A stretch of DNA of 64,000 bases, taken from Lepas anatifera. Its lineage: Eukaryota; Arthropoda; Thecostraca; Lepadidae. The stretch's first letter is position 1. Each line of letters opens with the position of its first letter. The stretch covers positions 186,001 to 250,000 of the forward strand of contig JAOTON010002229.1 in NCBI GenBank assembly GCA_034440635.1, read 5' to 3'. The notes beneath the pieces are model-generated. The model was not told the DNA's origin and searched no databases. It was given only the letters and a program-made list of their open reading frames with translations. The position numbers and the translations under genes were made by a program. This document shows positions 57,571 to 64,000 of this stretch, one piece after another.

Positions 57571-57731
57571 CGGTGGCGGATACAAGGGCGCAGTGGCAAA
57601 CCCAGGACAATATGTGGGAGTGATAGGGGAGCTCGAGCCTCCCCCACCATTGTCTAGGAACAGCCTCCGTCAATGCTCTGATATTCTGCGGGGGAGGGTT
57701 TGAACCCTTGCCCTTCTTGTACCCGCCACAG
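57571..57731. mobile_element. hAT-like MITE fragment
   Basis: The left end CGGTGGCGGATACAAGG at 57571 and right end CTTGTACCCGCCACAG at 57731 are inverted copies. A second element start (GCAGTGGCAAACCCAGGA) appears just inside, suggesting nesting. Confidence 0.55.
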
Positions 57732-58520
57732 CAAGGGGGGGTCGGGGGTTCAAGCCCGCTGAAATATCCGAATGGCTTTTAGGCAGTGACGGCCGAACGT
57801 CAAAATTTAAGGGAGGGGGCACCATGGGCATTTCAAACCATTTCTTTTCAGCCAACGCCATAGTGTTGGTGTTAAAATTTCTTATTTAAGGGTCTGTGCA
57901 CTGTGCCCCGGTTCCCCTCCCCCAGTTACGCCGCCAGTTATTTTATTAACTGTATAGCCAAAAGCTGTTCGGGGGCTATGGCGGGGAACAGTAGAAGATG
58001 CAGAAGTAGAAGTGGGCTGCATTGGGTGGGAGGGGGAGCTGGGGGGCTCGAGCCTTCCTCTGCCATTGCCTCCGATTTGTCTGCACCAATGAATTTACCC
58101 AGGGCACTGAGCCCTCTTGTATCTGCTCCTGGCAGAGGAGGCTCAAATATCTTAGCCTCCCCGAAATGAGTCCTGGATTCGCCGCACAATATACTTTGAA
58201 TACTTTGTTTCGCCTCAATAAGAAAGCTACATTAAAAAAACCGCACTGAGTGTTTTCACCTAGACACCGATGGCTTACAGTGCTTTCAGAGCAATAACAA
58301 CTCTTAAGAGCAAACAATTAACATTCAGAGAAAAAAAACTCTGAAATTCCTGTAACGTGGCCATAGTGCCACAGAAACTCTGCACCTGCTAAAAACATGA
58401 CCAAACTTGTCAATTAAATCGTTTTTGACGTCTTTGGGCCACTGGCAAGCTTGCCTGAGCACGTCACATATACCCAACTTTCCTATACTTCAAGCTGTAA
58501 AACGCCTCCGGAATCGCGAC
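57732..58520. other. GC-rich MITE debris and unassigned sequence
   Basis: 57785-58190 has phrases such as GGGCACCATGGGC, CAGTTACGCCGCCAG and TCCTGGATTCGCCGCAC, typical of hAT MITE ends, but no boundaries could be paired. 58200-58520 shows nothing. Confidence 0.4.
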
Positions 58521-58599
58521 GATGACGTCACCCTCACAAGTTGCCAGGAAACTTGAACGGGGCTGGGTGCCACATGATCTTCACAAATTCACTCGGAAA

Positions 58600-58818
58600 A
58601 CAGAATGCGGTAGGACAGGGTCATTCACAGGATGCGATTTCTTGGACACAATGTGGTGGGACAGGGTCATCTACAGGATGCAATTTCTTGGACACAATGT
58701 GGTGGGACAGGGTCATCTACAGGATGCAATTTCTTGGACACAATGTGGTGGGACAGGGTCATCTACAGGATGCGATTTCTTGGACACAATGTGGTGGGAC
58801 AGGGTCATCTACAGGATG
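58600..58818. repeat. 46-bp minisatellite, about 4.5 units
   Basis: The unit runs GGATGCGATTTCTTGGACAC then AATGTGGTGGGACAGGGTCATCTACA. Copies are nearly identical. The unit length is not a multiple of three, yet all three plus frames stay open for 60-106 codons because the unit lacks stops. The array ends exactly where MITE H4 begins. Confidence 0.92.
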
Positions 58819-59096
58819 CATAGGCGAATCCAGCATCGCTGATTGGGCGTGGACACTTTGACTGGGGGGCACCATTCAGGCCAGGGGCCCACATTTGGAC
58901 GGCAAAATCCATCAGGTGGGTGCCATCAAACCCTATCATGGGGGCACTAATACTTGCATATTAGGGGGGCGTGAGGATCGAAATTTCAGGGGGCGTCAAC
59001 CACCATTCAAGGGGACATCGTGACTATTTCAGGGGGCACCGAGGCTCATTAGGAGGAGGGAAAGTGTCCCTCTTTACCCCTCTGGATCTACATATG
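58819..59096. mobile_element. hAT MITE family H, copy H4 (reverse)
   Basis: The left end CATAGGCGAATCCAG starts at 58819 and the right end CTGGATCTACATATG stops at 59096. The flanks ACAGGATG and ATAGGAAG agree at 6 of 8 positions, a decayed 8-bp duplication. The left flank is the last partial minisatellite unit, so H4 inserted into or beside the array. Confidence 0.7.
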
Positions 59097-59900
59097 ATAG
59101 GAAGAAATTTACGGGACTGAATGTGGCGTGAGGGGATCATTCATAGGATGCAGTATTTTGGAAGAAACGGGATGGGTCTAATTTAAGTGGGACGGAAGAG
59201 AATGGTTGGATACTGCTGTGAAATGCTGTCCACGGGCACCCATTTGCCACTATCAATGTCCGGACAGATCTGTAAGCGGAGTGGAATGGACCCTGATATC
59301 AGCAAGGCCGTCTCCTGAAGTTATCAGTAATGGAGCGCACGCCATTCAGAGTTGAGAGCAATATATAATGCACATGAGTCGTTCAGGCATCTGTCACTGG
59401 AGCAGGCGCACTATGAATTGTATCTGAATGATGGTGAGGTGGGCTGCGAATGTATGGAAACTATTTGCAAAGCTATTTCAGACACAATCCAATTAAATGT
59501 TTCGTTAACCCCACCAAGTCGCTGGATTGCCGCACACAATTACGATATGCGCCTCAGCACCATTTCTAGATCCTGGTTCCAAGCAAAGGGATACTAGGCA
59601 AAGGGACACTGTTTCTAGCTGCAGAGCAGCCAGAGTGTCTTAGAATGACTGGAAACACCGTCAATCAACAATATTTATTCAACCTCCCCCTTGGAAACTC
59701 GGTGGGAACATGAGTTCCCCAGGGCTCGACACATCCTCTGTGTTATAAGCCAAAACCTCACGTAGCGCACGCGGCAGACTTTCGGATTATATTATTATTA
59801 TTAGGTTAGATGTGATTATAAGAACAACACTGAATAATTAAGGCTATATATAATATACCGGAAACAAATTCGTGTCCATACAAATGAGAGAAAGCCTTAT
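59097..59900. other. No recognisable gene
   Basis: An 81-codon plus frame (59352-59597) with DGEVGCECMETICKAIS is unrecognised. No other feature. Confidence 0.4.
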
Positions 59901-60107
59901 GGAAGCCCTGCGGAAGATAACATCTCCGTCACCAACTGGAGGGAAGCCCTGCGAAAGATAACATCTCCGTCACCAACTGGAGGGAAGCCCTGCGAAAGAT
60001 AACATCTCCGTCACCAACTGGAAGGAAGCCCTGCGGAAGATAACATCTCCTGTCACCAACTGGATGGAAGCCCTGCGAAAGATAACATCTCCGTCACCAA
60101 CTGGAGT
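59901..60107. repeat. 41-bp minisatellite, 5 units
   Basis: Five copies of a unit beginning GGAAGCCCTGCGAAAGATAA and ending ACCAACTGGA, differing by one or two bases. The fourth has one extra base. Confidence 0.95.
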
Positions 60108-60259
60108 CAGTTCAAGCACAGTCGATTACCTTAGCCTTATTTCCGTCAGAGGGGGGTAGATTTTACACATATCCCATGTTTATTTTTCGAAAACTGATTT
60201 TAGTATATTTTCAAAACTGTTTGCATTAAGTTTCAGAAATTTTCTGGCGTTTCCTATTT

Positions 60260-61101
60260 TTAACACACGCATTGACGAGGGCCGGGTACCCACCCCCTTG
60301 GGATTTTTGGAGAGAGCTGACAAACGGCGGCGCGTAGCGCCGCCGAAATTGACATGCCTTTTCTCTGATTATGTTTTCAACTTTTGTGTCAATTTTACGG
60401 TTATGTCACCTCAGGTCAGGTCACTAGTACATGTCAAGTGACCTGACCTCAAAAAAGGTTTAAGATAGCATAAATCACAACAGGGTGACCTTATCCGATT
60501 GCAACTCATATCACATAATGGACCTACCGAGTTCTCTAAAATATGTTCCGGTATTTTTTATATCGATGACCTAAGGTCAGGTACGATCCATGACCTCTCT
60601 ATTGGAAACACATGGGAAAAGTGGTTTTAATAGAATAACTTAGTAACTGATGGCGATAGAGCGTTTATTTTACGTGCATTAGATTAGCCTTGTATTTTTA
60701 GTTCTAATGATATGCATTCTACCTAATGTGAACTTGACCTTACCTCAGGTCAGGTCAAAACCTTAATTTGACCTAGCAAGGTCGGATTACATATCATTCA
60801 ATTTGGGTTGTTGCGAGGATTCCAATGGTCCAAATTGTTTTGCTCTCTCTTTACTTGGTCAGATGTAATGACCGAAAAACTTCACTTATATGTTGTCCGT
60901 ATAATGGCATGTTTTGACCTCCATTGACCTTAAATGTGACCTGACAAAAACATGGTTCAAATATTTTGGGTAGGGAAGTAGATGGGCTACCAAACACCGT
61001 TTACCGTTTTTCGCTATCTAGCGTGGTTCGTGAGATCTTAGGGGGGTACTCGCCCCCCCGTCAATGAGAAGGTGGCTCAGACCCGTCAATGAGCGTGTTA
61101 A
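60260..61101 (-). mobile_element. TTAA MITE subfamily A, copy A6
   Basis: Right-type end at 60260 (TTAACACACGCATTGACG, then GGGCCGGGTACCCACCC). Left-type double motif at 61035-61101, ending GAGCGTGTTAA. The core is at 60730-60785. Length 842 bp. Confidence 0.82.
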
Positions 61102-62099
61102 ATCAGGCAGATTTTTTGAAAATTTTGCGGGAATATATTTCCAAGGGGTGGGTGGAGCTTGATTCGTATTTAGGAAGGATTTATTCACAATCTGTGTTGT
61201 ATCCTTTACGCTAAGGTATCCTAGCACCAAAGCCGTCACTAGCAATCAACACGCCAGCTTTCAATATTGCTTTTATAGGACCGGTAAACTTCGATGTATT
61301 GTGAGGGTATGGGTGTTAAATTCACCCCCCCTCCCCGACGGGAATAGTGGTAACCGGGAGCCTGACAGGAATAGGGTGGCTAAGTGGCTGATCAAGGAAG
61401 ATATCATCCTCCATCAGAAAATTCTGTAACAGCCACTTCGCGAGGCAAATCACTGCGCAAAACGATATTCATTTGAGAAAAATTATAGGCTCCATGCCAG
61501 AAATCCTGATGTGAGAATTTGCAGGCAATAAGCATGACAAAAGTTTACCTCAAATTCGTGTTTCGGTGTTGAGATGGTCCCCTCGAGGCTAGAGTCTGCC
61601 TGTGTTGGCTAGGGATTGTACATACGAGAGGCCAGGTTCGCATGAAATGTTTTAATGAAATTACAAAGCCCTGTCCAGAGTTGGCGTACAAGACTTTAGT
61701 GCTCCCTGGGCACTAATCCTAGAAAAGTTATTTGCGTTATCTCCGGCGCAGCTAACCATCTCGCCATTAATTGGAGCGGCAGGATGTTGTTTTTATGCCA
61801 TGCTTCTAAGAGTATTCCACTGGTCACATATGACCATGCGTAAGCTTTGGTTAACAAAATTGTCTGGGTCTCGTAAGCAGCTAAAACAATTTAAATAGCA
61901 GGTCTGGTGATTTTGTTATCGCTCGTTAGTATAACAAGCTCGAGACACGGCTCTCATCCGTTGTGAAAATAATGGTGTCGGTGCTGGGTATCCTATGCCC
62001 CGGGGCATTTCGCAAGTAACAGAACACCAATTCATATTTCAGGGGAGCGGATCATAAACATAACTACGAGACAATGATTCCAGTGCCACATCCCGGTCA
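61102..62099. other. No recognisable gene
   Basis: No supported feature in this stretch. Confidence 0.5.
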
Positions 62100-62249
62100 A
62101 TGGTTGGGGGAGGGGGGGGCAACGGGCCTTAAAGTTGTTAAAAAATATAAGATTATGAAGAAAACCTACTAAACCGAAAAATATCGGTGGAGGGGCGCTT
62201 GGAGGAGGGAAATAAAAATGTTTCCGGCCCCCTTCCTGACCCGCCAGTG
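62100..62249. mobile_element. hAT-like MITE, right end clear only
   Basis: GGGGGAGGGGGGGGCAACGGGC opens a G-rich interior, and CCTTCCTGACCCGCCAGTG at 62231-62249 is a hAT-MITE-like terminus. The left terminus could not be matched. Confidence 0.4.
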
Positions 62250-62553
62250 AAAGGTTTAGGGTAGATTATAATCAACGCAAGCTACTAGTTAGGAGGTGGG
62301 AACAAAGTAAGTGTCACTCTTTTAGTGCCACACAATACGGAATTTCACCATTTCAGGAATAATTTATTTAACAAATTTATAGCTGATAAATTGAAAAGCA
62401 TGTACTGAGACGTCGGCACCCGATCGTCGGCAGTCAAGGTCATGACCGGCTGCGCTCGCCGGGTGGTGTAAGGCAAGCGGGCGGGCCCGGGTGGTGTAGG
62501 GCAACGGGGGAGAGGGGAGGGAGCAAGGCAGACAATGGGACTGAGATGGCTGT

Positions 62554-63395
62554 GCTAGCTCGTGCATTGACGGGGTCTGAGCCACCTTCGCTTGGGGGGG
62601 CGGGTACCCGCTGCTCTAAGATCTCGAGAAACACGCTAGATAACGAAAATCGGTAAACGGCTTTCGGTAGCCCATCCACTGCTCTCTCGAAAATAGTTGA
62701 CCATTTTTTTGTCAGGTCACATGTAAGGTCACTAGATATCAAAACATGTCATCATACGGATAATATGTAAAGCAAGGTTTTCGGTCATTTCATCTGAACA
62801 AGTAAGGATAGAGCAAAACAATTTAAGCCATTGGAATCCTCGTAGTAAGCAAAATCGAATGATATATGACATGAACTTGCTAGGTCAAAGCAAGGATTTG
62901 ACCTGACCTGAGGTCAGGTCAAGGTCACATTAAGTAAAATGTATATCATTAGAACTGCAAAGACAAGGTGATTCTAATGCAGTTAAAAAACTACACTATC
63001 ACCATTCGTTACCAAGTTATTCAGTTAGAACCATTAATCCCATGTGTTTTCAATGGGGAGGTCATGGCTCGTACCTGACCTTAGGTCATCGATATTAAAA
63101 AATCCAGGAAAGTATTTTAGAGAACTCGGTAGGGCTATTATGTGATATGAGCTTCAATGGGATAAGTTCACCCTTCTTTGACTTATGAAATCTTAAACTT
63201 CGTTTTTATGTCGGGTCACTTTACCTGTACTGGTGACCTGACCTGATGTGACATAACCTTAAAATGTTTACAAAAGTTGTAAGAAATGATCAGAAAAAGG
63301 TATGCCAAGTATGGTGGCGCTAGCGCTGCCGTTTCTTCGCTATCTCCAAAATACCCGAGTGGGCGAGTACCCGGCCCCATCAATGCACGTGTTAG
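62554..63395 (+). mobile_element. TTAA MITE subfamily A, copy A7 (TTAA decayed)
   Basis: The left end CTCGTGCATTGACGGG, second motif and GGCGGGTACCCGC are present, but the flank reads CTAG where TTAA is expected. The right end finishes CAATGCACGTGTTAG. The core is at 62874-62935. The outer TTAA sites have mutated on both sides. Confidence 0.75.
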
Positions 63396-64000
63396 TAATA
63401 GCGTGACTTACCATTACGGAGAGCACAGAGCTGTGAGCTCTCATGATCAAAAGTGAAAAAGGGGATACATTAAAATTAATGAAAATAGAACTAGTTGGTT
63501 GAACAGCGTGAATACCTAAAAGTGATGAAAACCTAACTATAAAAGCAGAAAAGCGAGCATCGGTTATATGATTCAGCGCCGTCGCAAACATGACCGAATT
63601 TGAGAGTGAGATAGATTCGGTGCAGCTGATCCATTCTCCGGAACTCACGATGCGATTTCAGCACGAAAAAGACAGCTATCTGTTTTTAAGATGGAAATAA
63701 GGCAAGAGAGGAGGCAAAGAAAAAACCTGCCAACTGCCTCGACCAAATAAACACCCGAAACTATTGATAAATTGATCAGAAACGCAACAGCGCATCGAAA
63801 TCTTAGAGTTGGAAATTATGGGAAGGATAGGAAAATACAAAAAACCTTACTTGGAGTTACAGCTGCATTTTGAAATGTGACAACTGCAAGTTTCAGGAAC
63901 ACGTGAAATCGACTGACACAAAACGTTAATTCTCACGTGAAACGACTTCGACCAATGCACGGAAAACGGGGACATTCCAGACACGGTATTAACGCATGCA
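63396..64000. other. No recognisable gene
   Basis: A 102-codon minus frame (63340-63648) overlaps the A7 end and is unrecognised. The rest is AT-rich and empty. Confidence 0.45.

Noticed and set aside
58522..58861. Plus frames of 106 codons as a gene
   Set aside because: All three plus frames are open because the 46-bp minisatellite unit lacks stops.
59901..60107. CRISPR array
   Set aside because: The 41-bp units are directly adjacent with no spacers; this is a minisatellite in animal DNA.

Overview
The window looks like intergenic or intronic DNA from an animal genome, probably a marine invertebrate; the species cannot be named from sequence alone. The evidence is the content: an L1/Tx1-like LINE, a mariner transposon, tRNA-derived SINEs, hAT and TTAA-flanked MITEs, (TA)n microsatellites and minisatellites. 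There are no bacterial-type operons, rRNA genes, tRNA genes outside SINEs, or CRISPR arrays. I could not support a single intact host protein-coding gene. Most short open frames are chance frames or repeat-derived.

The dominant component is a set of related TTAA-flanked elements of about 0.8-1.1 kb that resemble non-autonomous piggyBac MITEs. I sort at least 14 copies or fragments into five subfamilies (A-E). They share an interior full of AGGTCA/TGACCT hexamers. Their ends are asymmetric: one end reads motif-spacer-motif-palindrome, the other motif-palindrome, and both motif and palindrome change together between subfamilies. This covarying terminal code is the most interesting feature of the window.

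Layout. 1-2172: nothing recognised. 2173-2612: small TTAA MITE. 3659-6164: terminal-inverted-repeat element carrying a GC-rich hAT-like MITE and an A copy. 7200-8652: duplicated coding-like block flanking a second A copy. 10-13 kb: (TA)n, SINE joined to an A copy, B fragment, hAT MITE with a perfect 8-bp target duplication. 13.6-19.8 kb: foldback repeats with a hammerhead-like motif, LINE traces, (TA)n. 19893-24477: an E element apparently split by other DNA including a complete C element. 24.6-29.3 kb: SINE, (TA)n, foldback pair, CpG-rich segment and unassigned open frames. 29.4-31.1 kb: LINE 3' coding region interrupted by about 0.65 kb of almost pure A and C. 31.3-36 kb: rearranged repeat pair, hAT MITE, large hairpin, B copy. 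37.6-39.4 kb: decayed transposase-like gene on the minus strand. 40.3-43 kb: hairpin, purine tract, 33-bp inverted-repeat element. 44.7-47.3 kb: two A copies and a Ty3/gypsy integrase tail. 48.7-49.5 kb: 51-bp minisatellite. 50-50.5 kb: CpG-rich segment. 51.1-57.5 kb: B, D (with a nested DD41D-type mariner) and B copies. 57.5-64 kb: hAT MITE fragments, two minisatellites and two A copies.

No pathway links these parts. They record repeated rounds of transposition into one another, and the nesting gives relative ages: the mariner is younger than D, C younger than E, and A1 younger than the 3659-6164 element. All family assignments were made by reading the sequence, without database searches.
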